The notes beneath the pieces were generated by a model, which ran no database searches, was not told the origin of the DNA, and saw only the letters and a program-made list of their open reading frames with translations. Both the position numbers and the translations under genes were made by a program. Shown here in pieces: positions 1-10,161 of a stretch of 64,000 nucleotides of DNA. This stretch comes from Symbiodinium kawagutii (Eukaryota > Sar > Dinophyceae > Suessiales > Symbiodiniaceae): assembly GCA_009767595.1 (NCBI GenBank), contig VSDK01003906.1, positions 204,269 through 268,268 on the forward strand. Direction: 5' to 3'. Position 1 is the stretch's first letter. Every line of letters starts with the position of its first letter.

Positions 1-577
1 GAACCCCCAAAAAATGTTTGTTTTTTACTGGCGAAGAATGGTTATGAACCAGGGGGAAACAACCACTCATAGGGATATACCAAGTATACTGGTTGGTTTA
101 TAACTTCTAAATGGTTGATCATGGATGATTGAGGGGTCGCTCCAGCTATTGAGAAACGTTGATGACTTTCACGGGGAAGATCCAATGGAAGATTTGGATC
201 GATCCGTACTTGGATGATAGTCTCGTGGGGAGGATCATGATTTGGGTCCCTGGATCCCCGGACTTTCGCTTGATCGATTTAAGTCACTGATGGAGAACCA
301 TCCCCTTGAAGAAAAGTGCAGAACAGTACAATTTTTCACTGATGATGTTTGCAGTGTTTGTTGTTCACCTCTATTCAGCGATTCTGTTCAATGTACCTGA
401 ACAAAAGTAGAATATAATCCAAAGTAGATATGGTGTTCATTCACAGAATGATTTGGCTTACCTAAATTGCCCAAAAATAAATTATAATCACCCAATCATT
501 CACCAGCTCTTTAAAATTGTTACTGGTAGCTACCAATGAGTTACTACCAAGATGAGTTAGATATATTAGATCCTTAA
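1..577. other. non-coding, no gene seen
   Basis: AT-rich stretch with no credible coding island. The first 20 bases resemble the outer half of the GGTTTCTC...GGGGTACCCC inverted-repeat family seen throughout the window, but the copy is cut by the window edge. Confidence 0.4.
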
Positions 578-599
578 TCATCGATACAGTCACTGACAG

Positions 600-766
600 T
601 AACCGGCTTATTGGTCTCGACGGTGGCTACACCACCCGATCCCCTTTCGCCACTGGCCACCAGGTTGAACCACCCGCTGAACCTGCGGTCAGACATCGAG
701 CCGAAACGCAGCCACTTGGAACTCGGAAACGCTCGCGGCCAAGGGTTGGAAATGGCTCAAGCTTGA
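600..766 (+). CDS. putative coding exon, unknown protein (ends in TGA)
   Basis: An open frame without an ATG runs from after a GACAG acceptor-like site to a TGA. It reads ...LNHPLNLRSDIEPKRSHLEL... and ends GLEMAQA. Third codon positions are about 70% G+C in this frame and about 50% in the competing frame, which decided the choice. The island is much more GC-rich than its flanks. No family recognised. It may be a terminal exon or may be spliced before the stop. Confidence 0.45.
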
Positions 767-791
767 CTGAACCAACAGTACTAGGTTAGTA

Positions 792-1241
792 ATGGTTTGT
801 AGGTATACCTTCGAGAGGATAGAACCGTGCCCCCGACCAACATTTGTCATCTCCTTGCCGCTTTCGGAATCTATTGCTTGGTTTGGTACCTTTCAAGGGC
901 TTCAATCATCGAGTAGGAGGGCTAACAGCAACCACCACGGCAGGAGGCTGTGGCCTGCTTGGAAATTGCCCAACTGTTCCCGACTGTGGTCTCCACCTGA
1001 GGGTCCTTCTTTCCCCGTGGTGACGACCAACCAGTACTTTACCAACCAATATCACCAGCCAACTTCCCAGCCAGCACCAGCCAACACAAGCAACACAGCC
1101 AACCAACGCGCCAGGGCTCCAGCTTCCAACCAATCAGCCAAGCAACATACCCTTTGCCGCTCGTGGCGTGTAACTCGCTTGGGAGCCAAGGCCAAGTCTC
1201 GCAGATTGGTGGTCGCAATCTCCAGGCCTAGGGATATCTAG
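792..1241 (+). CDS. uncharacterised open frame, N/Q/P-rich middle
   Basis: A 149-codon frame from ATG to TAG. The central part (about 1030-1135) is made of CCAACCA/CAGCCA-type repeats giving an N, Q, P and T-rich stretch. The last 30 residues are basic (VTRLGAKAKSRRLVVAISRP). The repeats make this frame weak evidence of a gene. Another frame over 1165-1236 is equally plausible as a small exon. Confidence 0.2.
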   Translation: MVCRYTFERIEPCPRPTFVISLPLSESIAWFGTFQGLQSSSRRANSNHHGRRLWPAWKLPNCSRLWSPPEGPSFPVVTTNQYFTNQYHQPTSQPAPANTSNTANQRARAPASNQSAKQHTLCRSWRVTRLGAKAKSRRLVVAISRPRDI

Positions 1242-1259
1242 GATTTTCCTGGAGTGAAA

Positions 1260-2070
1260 GATGGCGAAGAACGGTGAACGACTGGGATATGAACCAGATA
1301 CAAAATTAAGACAAATTACGTTTAGCTTAAGCGTTACATGGAGACTTGTTTTGTCGATTTTACTTGAAACCCAATAGGGGACGGTCTAAAAACGATACCC
1401 CAAAGGAGTACTCCAAAACTTGGAAAATGATAGGGGACCTTCTAAAAAGTCCACGAATACTGTACCCCTTAATCAAAGAATTTTGACGCTGCCTCATATG
1501 ATCACTTCTTTTCTATCACTAATAGATCACCAATAGGATATATAAATTCACCAATAGATCACCAATGGTGATTCGATTGAATTGTCAGGATGGGTCGTAT
1601 TAGCCAGCGATGATGAAAGACTGGGATAGATAGGATCTTAACAAGAGTTGAATATCAACAATCACGATCAACCATCATCAATTCTTACAAGATAAACCCT
1701 TGTAAATGGTTTCTACCATTAACTTTGATTCACCCCATGTTTTTCTCCTAAGAGCTGCTTGCGAGGTTCATAATGCTTGTCGATGTGCAGTCCGTCGACC
1801 GATGGGTTGTTGCTGCCAGTTCCAATCAATTCTTGGCAACCATTTCAAGGTGAGATGGCATAGATGGCCATATAGCTAGATGTCAACCAAATTTGGTTGG
1901 AAAAATACCAGGACACCATCATAAACCATGGCAAAGAAACATCACTGAACATAAATGAACATAGATCTTCCTCATTTTCCTGATCATTTTCCTCACCAAA
2001 TCCCATGGACATGGGCATGCCATGGGATGCCATTGGATGCACGGCTGGGATGGCGGCCCTGATCCTGTGG
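1260..2070. other. non-coding spacer or intron
   Basis: AT-rich sequence with short direct repeats such as CACCAATAGATCACCAATA around 1525-1570. No coding island and no complete inverted-repeat element seen. Confidence 0.4.
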
Positions 2071-2073
2071 CAG

Positions 2074-2194
2074 TTCCAGCATCATCCGCGGTCAGGTCTC
2101 ACAGCTGCTGAAGAACGGCGAGGAGTCTCGGAGGCACCGCCTGGCACAGCCTGGCACAGCCTTCCAACCCCCCACGTTGTGGGAGGGTCTATTG
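2074..2194 (+). CDS. putative coding exon, charged helix
   Basis: GC-rich island read in the frame SSIIRGQVSQLLKNGEESRR then HRLAQPGTAF. It has a GGCAG acceptor on the left and a TTG|GTAGGG donor on the right, and the frame is open between them. Codon use (CTG, AAG, GAG) is strongly coding-like. No family recognised. A second open frame over the same DNA (2005-2250) has less regular codon use and is treated as a shadow. Confidence 0.45.
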
Positions 2195-2199
2195 GTAGG

Positions 2200-3800
2200 G
2201 CCTGGGCTTGGCAGAACTTGGGAGATGTTGGGAGGTTGATGGCAAGTTGATGGCTTGCAAAAATCTCTCCAGTTTCATGGTTTCTGGAAGGCTGGAAGGG
2301 TGCGAAAAAACAAGAATAAGCAAAATTACATAAACGTCACGTGGATCTTGAAATGTGTGTAAAGGCCACAGGATTGCAATTTGTGAGTTGTTGTACTTGC
2401 ACCAGCATGGAAAACCTGTTGACATAAGCAGTTGGTAAATCACACAAGTTGTGCTTTGTTGTTTGTTTGTATCTAGACGGTGAATTTAATGGTATGGCTT
2501 TCAAAGCGTACATGTATAGCTGCATCCTTGTGCATCTAGATTTGTATCAAGACAGACATTAGTCTATATGCATAGATGCTCAAAGCACACTTAATGCACG
2601 GACATTTACGAATGCGGTAATTACTGTATATTCTTGAAGGAATCTTGACTGTAGACCTTTGTGAGTCTGAGCCCAGCATTCTTTGGCCAAAATGAACTCA
2701 TAGGTCGGTCAGGTACTGTTCTTCGCCTGTTCAGTTGGCCGATGGTCATTGGCAATGAATTTGCTTTCATACCCATAGGGGCTTGTACATGTCTATGGTG
2801 GTAGCCCTCAACCAAACAGAATAATCATTAAGAGTGGGGAAACTGCCTGGTTTGGGGGTACACCGTTGATAGACAAGACCAGGTTGTTGCTTGGTCAATA
2901 CTTCCATGTCTAGTTGAGTAGCACTAGTTCTAGTCCTACCATTGGCCCCAAAATCATGGTTGTCTTTAAGGACCCGCATTTGGGAGGCAAAAATCCTACC
3001 TTTTTTAGATTTTTGGGCCCATGGTAGAGTGAAATCATTCATCCAGAACCGTCCCCACCCCTGGTTGACGGAGAAAGGCTACTGGCATCAGTGGAGAAGG
3101 CCGAGTTCCAATATATGTTGTTCTCTCAGGAAGTTGCTGAAGGAATTGGATGACACCATGAATCAGAGTGGCAGGCATCAACGTCTTTGGCTATGGTTCA
3201 AATGTTACACCTTGAACAATATTTGTTATATACTTTGTTATATATATATATATCAAAATGATGGAGGGGAAGCATACTAATTGACAGTATTTGATCTTTT
3301 TTGACATCCATCTTTGAGAAGTGGCTCGCTTCAATGTTCAGTACAGTCCCACGCCACTTGATCAGTGGAGAACAGCTAGACGACTGTATCAAACATGAAC
3401 ACATGTGTTTGGTTTGACGTGCAATCAGATCATCCCGGCAATTTTGAGTCTGGCTCCAATCTGTCAAGATGACACTCCAAGGCCAAGATATTTCGAAGGA
3501 AGCTGGGTCAGACTAAGCGTCGGATGACCAAGAACTGCTTGCATTCTCTACACAGCTGAGAGAAATCTCTTGTGCTTGCTGGCCAGAGAAAGTTCACAGG
3601 CTCTTTGCGTAAAAATTGGGATACAGAATGATACAGATATTTTCAGATAGCTTGAATTTGGCTGAAGTATTTCGTGCATTCTATGCTCCCGCTAAGATAC
3701 ACATGTCACGTGTTCCCCGGTTGTCGCATCCCAGCAGCTTCAGGCAGCTTTGGCGCAACCGATGGCTGATTTGCAGGTGCTGGGCTTACGGGTCAGCATC
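2200..3800. other. long non-coding stretch, no convincing exon
   Basis: AT-rich, with overlapping small ORFs on both strands (for example 2942-3280 + and 2767-3042 -) but no clear codon bias and no GC island. A short TA run lies at 3240-3253. Small exons may have been missed. Confidence 0.35.
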
Positions 3801-3811
3801 GATCATCACAG

Positions 3812-3931
3812 GGAGCCAAGCTGGCAATGCTACAGAGTGAGCTGCGGGGCATCACCAGCATCCATGAGTATCGCAACACCCAGGTGCTCACAGCAGTATG
3901 CGAGAAACGTAGCGTTGGTCTCCTGGAATAG
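3812..3931 (+). CDS. putative coding exon, amphipathic helix
   Basis: Follows an ATCACAG acceptor. The frame reads GAKLAMLQSELRGITSIHEY then RNTQVLTAVCEK and closes at TAG, with strongly coding-like codons. A GTGCTC donor-like site lies at about 3884. The regular spacing of leucine, glutamate and arginine suggests a helical segment. Another frame (3750-4097) is open but less regular. Confidence 0.45.
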   Translation, partial: GAKLAMLQSELRGITSIHEYRNTQVLTAVCEKRSVGLLE

Positions 3932-4044
3932 AGATGCCCAAAAATCACTTTGCTTGGCTGGAAACGCATCTTGTTTCTCTGGGGATTCTAGACCCCCTTT
4001 AGCTTTCCAAGGTATCTGCTTGGTTCACGTTCCAAGCCCTTTCA

Positions 4045-4240
4045 ATGTCCAAGGCGGCAGACACGCCCGAAGAACCAGATGCCCTGCCCTCCACTGATTC
4101 CACCGAGAAGGCCAAAGACTTGGCTACCCCTGTGGCTTGGTGGCGCGGTAGCTGGGCTGGTTGTGTCGATGATGATTGGCTCTACCAGATCTTTATCGGG
4201 TTTGTGCGGGGGTTCTCGAGTCAGTTTGGGGACCCCTAAA
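4045..4240 (+). CDS. putative exon: acidic leader followed by a possible membrane segment in another frame
   Basis: From ATG 4045 the frame reads MSKAADTPEEPDALPSTDST, a typical acidic, disordered-looking sequence. From about 4110 the +1 frame (ATG at 4079) reads LPLWLGGAVAGLVVSMMIGS, a plausible membrane helix. The two do not share a frame. Possible explanations are an assembly indel, a decayed gene or one false frame. No family assigned. Confidence 0.35.
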
Positions 4241-4310
4241 TCATCCTGTATATTGGTCATTTATAGTAATAACCCAACCATCTTTGGAGGTCCCCCTTGT
4301 TAAAGACAAT
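4195..4310. repeat. family 2 inverted-repeat element, diverged copy
   Basis: Shows the family pattern GGTTCTCGAGTCAGTTTGGGGACCCC, a central AACCATC-type core, and a closing GGAGGTCCCCC. The right end is degraded. Confidence 0.4.
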
Positions 4311-4900
4311 TCCATATCATGTCATCTACACCAGATCATGTCATCTACACATGTCTCTTTCAAGTCTTACATCCGTTCCTTCAATCTATTCATATCATGT
4401 TGGTGGACTGATTGAACATAGGAATGCGCTTGTGTATGTGTAAGTATGTGTATGTGTGTTCACATGCATAGGCAGCGCATGGCAGCGCTATCAAATGCCA
4501 GCGGGTTTAGCATTTGTTATGTACGTTAATTTGCAATTTGCACAATTCTGTCTAGATAAAGTTAGGGATACGGATACATAGATGGAAATAGGGGAAGAAT
4601 ACAGTACTTGTTCTGCAAGATAGCTATGTCCGAAAAGATGATGGCTTTCGCACAACCGATTATAGCCATACTAGTTTCCCCTCAAGAAATCATTCGAAAT
4701 TACGCTTGCTGAAAGCAATCAAAAGCCAATTCCCCTCAAAAGAGTGATGGCTTCAGAAAAACATTGGAAAAAACAGTTGGAAAAAAGCACATGTTTCCTG
4801 ATTTCTTCCCAATAAAAGGCTGCTTAAAACATCAAGCAACTGAGGTTTCCCTGCCCAAAAAGGTACCAGTTTTCTTGGCGAAGCCCAAGTTTTTGCGCCC
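4311..4900. other. non-coding spacer
   Basis: AT-rich, with a diverged TGTATGTG run at 4433-4462. A 61-codon ORF (4764-4949) overlaps the next exon in another frame and is probably a shadow. Confidence 0.35.
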
Positions 4901-4902
4901 AG

Positions 4903-4968
4903 GTGGAGTCCACAGACCAGCCGCCCACAGGAACAACTCCTCGCTATGAGCGGTTCCTTGAACGCTGA
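4903..4968 (+). CDS. short putative exon
   Basis: After a GCGCCCAG acceptor the frame reads VESTDQPPTGTTPRYERFLE then R and TGA. It is too short for function. It is supported by local GC content, coding-like codons and the acceptor directly before it. Confidence 0.4.
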   Translation: MESTDQPPTGTTPRYERFLER

Positions 4969-4992
4969 AGTGGTTGGTGGGTCTTCCTAGTT

Positions 4993-5100
4993 GGGTGTTT
5001 CTCAAGCCAGTTTGGGAACCCCAAAGCTATGGTTTGTTTGTTTTACTATGAAGGATTAATATTTGGTGATTTCGGGGTACCCCTGTTTTGAGAAACCACC
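4993..5100. mobile_element. family 2 MITE, complete copy with AGTT target duplication
   Basis: A 108-bp element with inverted ends GGGTGTTTCTCAAG... and ...TTTTGAGAAACCACC, flanked on both sides by AGTT (4989-4992 and 5101-5104). It has no coding capacity. It is a non-autonomous DNA-transposon-like element, and the mobilising transposase is not in the window. Confidence 0.75.
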
Positions 5101-5104
5101 AGTT

Positions 5105-5599
5105 GGATTATTGATTAGTTCATTGGCTTGTTATTTGGTATTTTTGCCATTCAATATAATGGCGGGACTTTGCTCGGCCTGGTTGATATTATGATTGTGT
5201 TGATTGTTCGATCAATATAATGATTTCATATGATTTTATGTTGTGAAGGAAAACGGAATCAAATCAATCAGAACCTATCATATACTGGTGGTACATCTGA
5301 TCTGCTTATGCGTCATAAACCCTATCACTGGCGCCATATACGTCGATCCAAGTGTGATCGAAAGTCACTGCAAACAGTGTTGGTCAGAGAGTAGCCAGTG
5401 ATAGACCTGGACACCAATAGCCAACAATCAGCATGTGTTAAGATCTGACCAAGGATGGGCGGTGTATCATTGCAAACAGTGCGCATCCGTGCACGGTGTG
5501 AGCCCCCCCGTTGTTGGTTGAACATAGCGGTTGATCTTCGATCGTTTGCCTGGTTTGTGTTGGGGGAGTCTCGGTTATCCCCCACGGGTGATAGCATAG
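5105..5599. other. mostly non-coding; weak ORFs on both strands
   Basis: A + frame (5455-5694) and a - frame (5325-5597) overlap here. Neither has clear codon bias or splice sites. The + frame overlaps the better-supported exon that follows. Confidence 0.3.
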
Positions 5600-5714
5600 G
5601 CTGGAAAACCCAGCTGTTTCTCAGCTCAACTCAGAGGTGCCATCTCAGCAGGTCTCCGTTCGGTCCTTGCTTTCTATCCATCCTTCGCGCCTGAACCGAG
5701 CCTCGCTGTTGCAG
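5600..5714 (+). CDS. putative coding exon, unknown protein
   Basis: Begins after GCATAG and reads LENPAVSQLNSEVPSQQVSV then RSLLSIHPSRLNRASLLQ, ending at a TTGCAG|GTTTGC donor. The same frame stays open to a TGA at 5763 if not spliced. It looks polar and helical. No family recognised. Confidence 0.5.
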
Positions 5715-5799
5715 GTTTGCCAGACTCGTCGTGGTGGTGGACTATCGGAAGCAACACCAGCGTGATTTCAAACCACATGGATACTTTTTTGGGAGGATG

Positions 5800-6250
5800 C
5801 TCCATGATGGCTGATAGAATCAAACCCAACCAAACCATCCAAGACCATGATCATTTGAGTGCAAGAAACCAAGATGACTCTAGTTGCATGATTTACAACC
5901 CCATTGTCAGCTATCATACGATGTCATGCTCAGGATCCACGTGCCAATCTTGTTGGCTATACATCAGTTCTTGCTAGTTGTTGGTTGCATCACAAGTCAT
6001 CAAACACTGCATCATCACTGCTGCCACAACCAGATTGCCACAGATTCCAAATCCTTCAAACCTCCGTCCTTGGGCTACTGCTGTGTAGTCATCAAATACT
6101 ACATCATACATGTCATACATGTCAATGACTACAGTTGATAAACACATGCCACCACTTGAAAGGCTAACATGGACCACCGACCTCGACGTTAAAGATTCAT
6201 GATTTAACTTCTTTTGATCCCATAGTGTTCATATTCATAGTCCATGGTGT
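5800..6250. other. intron-like, A+C-rich
   Basis: Rich in CATCA/ACCA words (CATCATCACTGCTGCC, CATACATGTCATACATGTC) and lacking coding islands. This type of sequence often precedes exons in the window. Confidence 0.3.
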
Positions 6251-6270
6251 TAAATGGTGCCAGGACCACG

Positions 6271-6351
6271 ATGGTCAAGCAGTTGCTGCAGACGGTGGGG
6301 CCCCAGGATTCGAATTCGTTCGCCGCATGCCGCGCTGTCGCCGTGTTTTAG
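6271..6351 (+). CDS. short putative exon or small ORF
   Basis: ATG followed by VKQLLQTVGPQDSNSFAACR and AVAVF, then TAG. The island is GC-rich and coding-like. The ATG is probably internal to an exon, because an acceptor-like CAG lies at 6261-6263 just upstream. Confidence 0.35.
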   Translation: MVKQLLQTVGPQDSNSFAACRAVAVF

Positions 6352-6578
6352 CACAGAATGGGTGTGGAGCGACGGCTGGTTGTTTGTGCGGGTTACAATA
6401 ATTCTGCAGAGCTAATTATGCTGGTGATCCATGGTGATCTATCTTTCGTATTCATTCGTCAGAATTAGCTACTGGCTTCATGCTCAACTTGGTTACGAGG
6501 CTGTTCTCAGTTGTTCTATTGGATTGTTGCAAGCTGCCTGTGTGTTCATTCTGCAGTAGCAATCTTTGCTCTTGACAA

Positions 6579-6581
6579 TTG

Positions 6582-6632
<51 letters not shown>

Positions 6633-6780
6633 NNNNNNNNNNNNNNNNNNNNNNNNNNNNNNNNNNNNNNNNNNNNNNNNNNNNNNNNNNNNNNNNNNNN
6701 NNNNNNNNNNNNNNNNNNNNNNNNNNNNNNNNNNNNGGTGGTGGTGGTGGTGGTGGTGGTGGTGGTGGTGGTGATGGTGA
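6579..6780. repeat. GAT/GGT trinucleotide microsatellite interrupted by an assembly gap
   Basis: (GAT)n runs to 6632, 104 N cover 6633-6736, and (GGT)n resumes to about 6771. The true array length is unknown. Frames translating to poly-D, poly-M, poly-H or poly-G across it are artefacts of the repeat. Confidence 0.95.
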
Positions 6781-7074
6781 AATGGTGATTGTAGTGGTGA
6801 TGAGGATTGGAATGGGTTGAGGATAAGGATGTTGATGATGATGATAGTCATCACCATGACATTCATGCATCCTCCGTGGTGGTTGCCTCTCAACCAATCA
6901 GTAAGAGTTGGGATGATGCTGATGTGGCTTGGGATTGCTAAGTTGGATATCATTGCTTCGCCTTGAGATCGTCTCTGCCTGCAGAGTAGTGAGTCATTGC
7001 ACCATTGAGGTGAAATGGTGGCAACTTCATAGCTTCAGTTTCTTGCAGCACCAACTTGGACTTTACACATAAAT

Positions 7075-7187
7075 GGCTGTGGGTCAAAACCCTGTACCCC
7101 TGGTTCCCCATCATTAACCAGCTCGTTTTCCCTATTGTTACTGGTTATTATCCCCAATAATTGGTTGGTTAATATTGACCCATAGCC
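7075..7187 (-). mobile_element. family 1 MITE, complete copy with AAAT target duplication
   Basis: Ends are GGCTGTGGGTCAA and TTGACCCATAGCC, a 13-bp inverted pair with one mismatch. AAAT flanks both sides (7071-7074, 7188-7191). The strand is set relative to the commoner orientation that ends in CCCACAGCC. Confidence 0.8.
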
Positions 7188-7250
7188 AAATGATGGGTAC
7201 CTCAGCAATCCCCAAAAAATCGAGGGTTGAGTAAGCGAGTCTGGCGGCAG

Positions 7251-7337
7251 GTGCAACAACACAACGCGGAGGCGATGGAACTTGACATCGGGTCCGGTGC
7301 CGAGCCGTGGGAAGTGGAACGACCCAGTGATTGGTGA
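7251..7337 (+). CDS. putative coding exon
   Basis: After a GGCGGCAG acceptor the frame reads VQQHNAEAMELDIGSGAEPW then EVERPSDW and TGA. Strong codon bias and a sharp GC rise. The exon probably ends before the stop. No family recognised. Confidence 0.5.
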   Translation: MQQHNAEAMELDIGSGAEPWEVERPSDW

Positions 7338-7850
7338 TGCTGATTGTAAGCTGCTGTTGCTGGTTCACCAAGGCTAATCCCTTTGATAAGGTGGTTATCC
7401 TGCTGGTGATCAGCTGGTCCTCGTAGTTTTGAACCAGAGTTCATCATTTGAACACGTTGTTGTGAGATTTTGCGGCTAGCACGCTACACAGAGAGGAAAC
7501 GACATAAGAATACCGAGGTGGTGCCATGGTCCCTATGAATTCTGAGATCATCCACGACCTGTGAACCCGAACCTTTTTCAACAACCGTTGTTGGAACCCG
7601 TATGTCCCTACCATTTCTTGTTTGCGATAACTAGCATTAGCACCTGCTTTTGCGGCGGTCATGGGTATAATTTGCGGTTTACCTATCGTTATAGAACCCA
7701 TGGCTGACACCAGCAAAAACTACTTTTCATACAAGATACCATGGCTAATAATCGCTGGAATTTAGTCTAGTTATCCTATGTTATAATTGCAACTGATTGT
7801 TGCAACTGTTTTGCCCTCTATAAACTCACCTGGAACCATCATTTGGTGAT

Positions 7851-7931
7851 TTCTCAAGTCATAGGGGACCCCCCAAAAATGGTTGGTTTACTGCTATAAT
7901 GGTGAATTTGGATGATTTGGGGGTACCCCTA
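7851..7931. mobile_element. family 2 MITE, right end replaced by a family 1 element
   Basis: Starts GATTTCTCAAGTCATAGGGGACCCCCC and ends GGGGGTACCCC. The usual TTTTGAGAAACCACC end is missing, and a family 1 element follows directly. It may be a nested insertion. Confidence 0.6.
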
Positions 7932-7935
7932 ATAT

Positions 7936-8048
7936 GGCTATGGGTCAAAACCCTGTACCCCTGGTTCCCCCACTATTAACCATTGTTTTCCTTGTCATTG
8001 TTGGTTGTTATCCGCCATTAGTTGGTTGGTTAATATTGACCCATAGCC
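7936..8048 (-). mobile_element. family 1 MITE, complete copy with ATAT target duplication
   Basis: GGCTATGGGTCAA and TTGACCCATAGCC are perfect 13-bp inverted ends, flanked by ATAT at 7932-7935 and 8049-8052. Confidence 0.85.
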
Positions 8049-8091
8049 ATATAAGAAACCCATGTGAAGGTTTATCTCCATGTGGAGGTCC

Positions 8092-8178
8092 ATGCTGCGC
8101 CCGAGGGAAGCCCGTGCCATTGCCACGGTGAAGTTGGATGATGCGCAGTGCCCTGGTGACCGGGTGCGTGGTGGTTGA
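8092..8178 (+). CDS. short putative exon
   Basis: The frame reads MLRPREARAIATVKLDDAQC then PGDRVRGG and TGA. The ATG is preceded by GGAG, so this may be an internal exon starting a little upstream. A MITE ends only 44 bp upstream. No family recognised. Confidence 0.4.
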   Translation: MLRPREARAIATVKLDDAQCPGDRVRGG

Positions 8179-8198
8179 TTTGTTCAGAAATGGTGGTG

Positions 8199-8299
8199 TC
8201 TCAAAGCCAGGGTGGCACCCCAGCAAATCTTTGGTCCATTTTCTAGAACGGGTTCACAAAGGATGAATTTGGGGTACCCCTATTTATTTTGAGATCACC
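8199..8299. mobile_element. family 2 element, diverged
   Basis: GGTGTCTCAAAGCCAGGGTGGCACCCC on the left and GGGGTACCCC...TTTTGAGATCACC on the right. Both ends are recognisable with several mismatches. Confidence 0.5.
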
Positions 8300-8307
8300 C
8301 CGGTTGA

Positions 8308-8490
8308 ATCGATGAACCCATGCGCCTTCCGGACATTGGTTTCTTCAGGAAGAAGCTGGACCTGGACATCCTCACTGGTCAGAGCCTCAGAGTTTTGGGT
8401 CGTGCCATCACATGGAATACTTCATGGATGGCCAATGATCACGCTTATTTATCATCAAAATTATGGTTATTCATGATTAAGTATTCTTAA
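8308..8490 (+). CDS. putative coding exon, unknown protein
   Basis: A 60-codon frame open between TGA and TAA. The convincing part is EPMRLPDIGFFRKKLDLDIL then TGQSLRVLGRAIT (about 8314-8412). It lies directly after a family 2 element. After about 8420 the sequence grades into TGATGG-rich intron DNA, so the exon probably ends near 8412. No family recognised. Confidence 0.45.
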   Translation: MDEPMRLPDIGFFRKKLDLDILTGQSLRVLGRAITWNTSWMANDHAYLSSKLWLFMIKYS

Positions 8491-8790
8491 TGATCATGAT
8501 GGTCAATGATGGTTGATGATGACGACGACGATGATGATGTTGATGATGATGTTGTTGTTGATGATGATGATGATGGGCCATTGACCATTTGGCTAGTGAT
8601 AGCTCTTGATGATTGATCAATGATGGATGGATGGCGAATGAGCATGGTTATCTATTACCATGTATCGCCGATCATTGTTGATGGTTGCTAATGGTTGATG
8701 ACAGCTGATGGTGGTTGATGATGCGTGATGATGGCTGACGATCGCTGACTAGTGATGATTGGCATTAACCAAGGTCATGTTCATCAATCA
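8440..8790 (+). repeat. G+T-rich intron arm (GATGGTTGATGATGG words)
   Basis: Degenerate TGATGGTTGATGA repeats with an embedded GAT/GAC/GTT microsatellite at 8513-8577. No coding potential. The A+C-rich stretch at 9820-10100 has the complementary words. Confidence 0.6.
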
Positions 8791-9484
8791 TTGCATTGAT
8801 AAATTCCTGTCATGTTATCATCAACGAGTAGAAACAGAGTGCGAAAAATGATTTTGGTCACGACAATTCTCAACGCTACGGTACAGGTGTGTTTGCGCAA
8901 TTCTTGGAGCCGGGACAAAGATGTTTGATCCTGATGCATGCAAACTCAAGGTATATGGACTTAGACTGAACAATGTTTGAATTGAATTTAATGGAATTTA
9001 TTGATTTCTAATTGTTTTATATATAATATATATATATATATAACTTGTTTTTTGTATTTGACGCCCATGAAGATCTTGGACGCATGTCGATCTACGATAT
9101 AGATTGAGGGAGATCCAAATAAAAGGTAAAAACTCTGCTTACTTGCACCTTCATTGGATTCCAAAGACAATTCTGTCCTGGATGTGTGCAGGCAATGTCA
9201 CAGATGTACACAGAAAACCCATGCACGGGGTTGTTCGTGGTCCGGCCTTTCAACGATGGTCGTGTCCAAATGTTTCAGCAATGGAAACGCCTCGCTAGGT
9301 AATGTCTATACTAAGTCTATACTTCCAGTTGTGAACTGGTTTGATTCATCAAACTTCTCATTGCCCAGAGGACTTTCAGTTAACCAGTCAGTAGTAGGAG
9401 GTTGTCCAATAGGTTTTCTATCTCAGTATTAACTACTGGATATTCATTTGAATCTATGATCTATGTGTATTTGAGTACACATGA
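8791..9484. other. non-coding with weak ORFs
   Basis: Contains a TA run (9020-9042). A 92-codon + frame (9154-9432) is open but lacks codon bias and splice support. Confidence 0.3.
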
Positions 9485-9640
9485 ACGGATAATGACAATG
9501 GGTTCGTCTCCGTGCTGAGTGACCCATGGACAGCTGCCACAGCGTTGCCCCTGAGGCTTCATTGTGATGGACCGCCGTGCCCGCATCATTGTCGTGATGT
9601 GCCCCAGAAGATTCACAGCAGTGCCGGGGAGAGGGCATGA
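9485..9640 (+). CDS. putative coding exon with a Cys/His cluster
   Basis: A 51-codon frame open after a TGA, ending GERA and TGA. It contains LHCDGPPCPHHCRDVPQKIH, in which three cysteines and three histidines fall within 12 residues. This could be a small metal-binding segment. It is only a composition argument and no named zinc-finger pattern fits. The - strand (9444-9680) is also open. Confidence 0.35.
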   Translation, partial: TDNDNGFVSVLSDPWTAATALPLRLHCDGPPCPHHCRDVPQKIHSSAGERA

Positions 9641-9819
9641 CCTGAACGAGATGAGTTATCTTCATCAAAAAGGGTGACATTAAGCATGCGTTTTCTTGCA
9701 GCTTTGTTCATGTTTGGCATGTTCACGATGGGTATTGGTTTTTGATCCGCAGCCACATGTTGAGATCAGCCGTAGTCTAGTTGGACATCAGAGGAAACTG
9801 GCAGTACCCAAGGGCTGAC

Positions 9820-10110
9820 TCTTCATTAGCCATCAAGCAATATTCCCAGTAACCATCATCATTTCCAAAGATTTCCCATCATGAACCATCATCGGCCAAT
9901 ATTTTCTAAAACCATGATCTATAGCCGACGAGTGAACCATAGATTCACCACTGCTTAGCCATCATAAACCATTCCTAACCATTATTGGCCATCAATCAAC
10001 CATTAGTTAACCGCGATTAACCACTATTAATTCTTAACCACTTATTAACTATCATAAAATGTTATAAACCATTCTAAACCATTGACTAAGCCATTATGAA
10101 TTCACCCCTA
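9820..10110 (+). repeat. A+C-rich intron arm (ACCATCATTAACCA words)
   Basis: Degenerate AACCATCATTAACCATTA repeats immediately before the exon at 10162. Words are the reverse complement of those in the G+T-rich arm at 8440-8790. Confidence 0.55.
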
Positions 10111-10161
10111 AATGAACCAATCTTCGCCAGTCCCCATCAACCAGGCCCTGTCCCTTGGCAG

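Noticed and set aside
6493-6953. Long open frames giving poly-D, poly-M, poly-H, poly-S and poly-G on both strands
   Set aside because: They are translations of the GAT/GGT microsatellite and the N gap.
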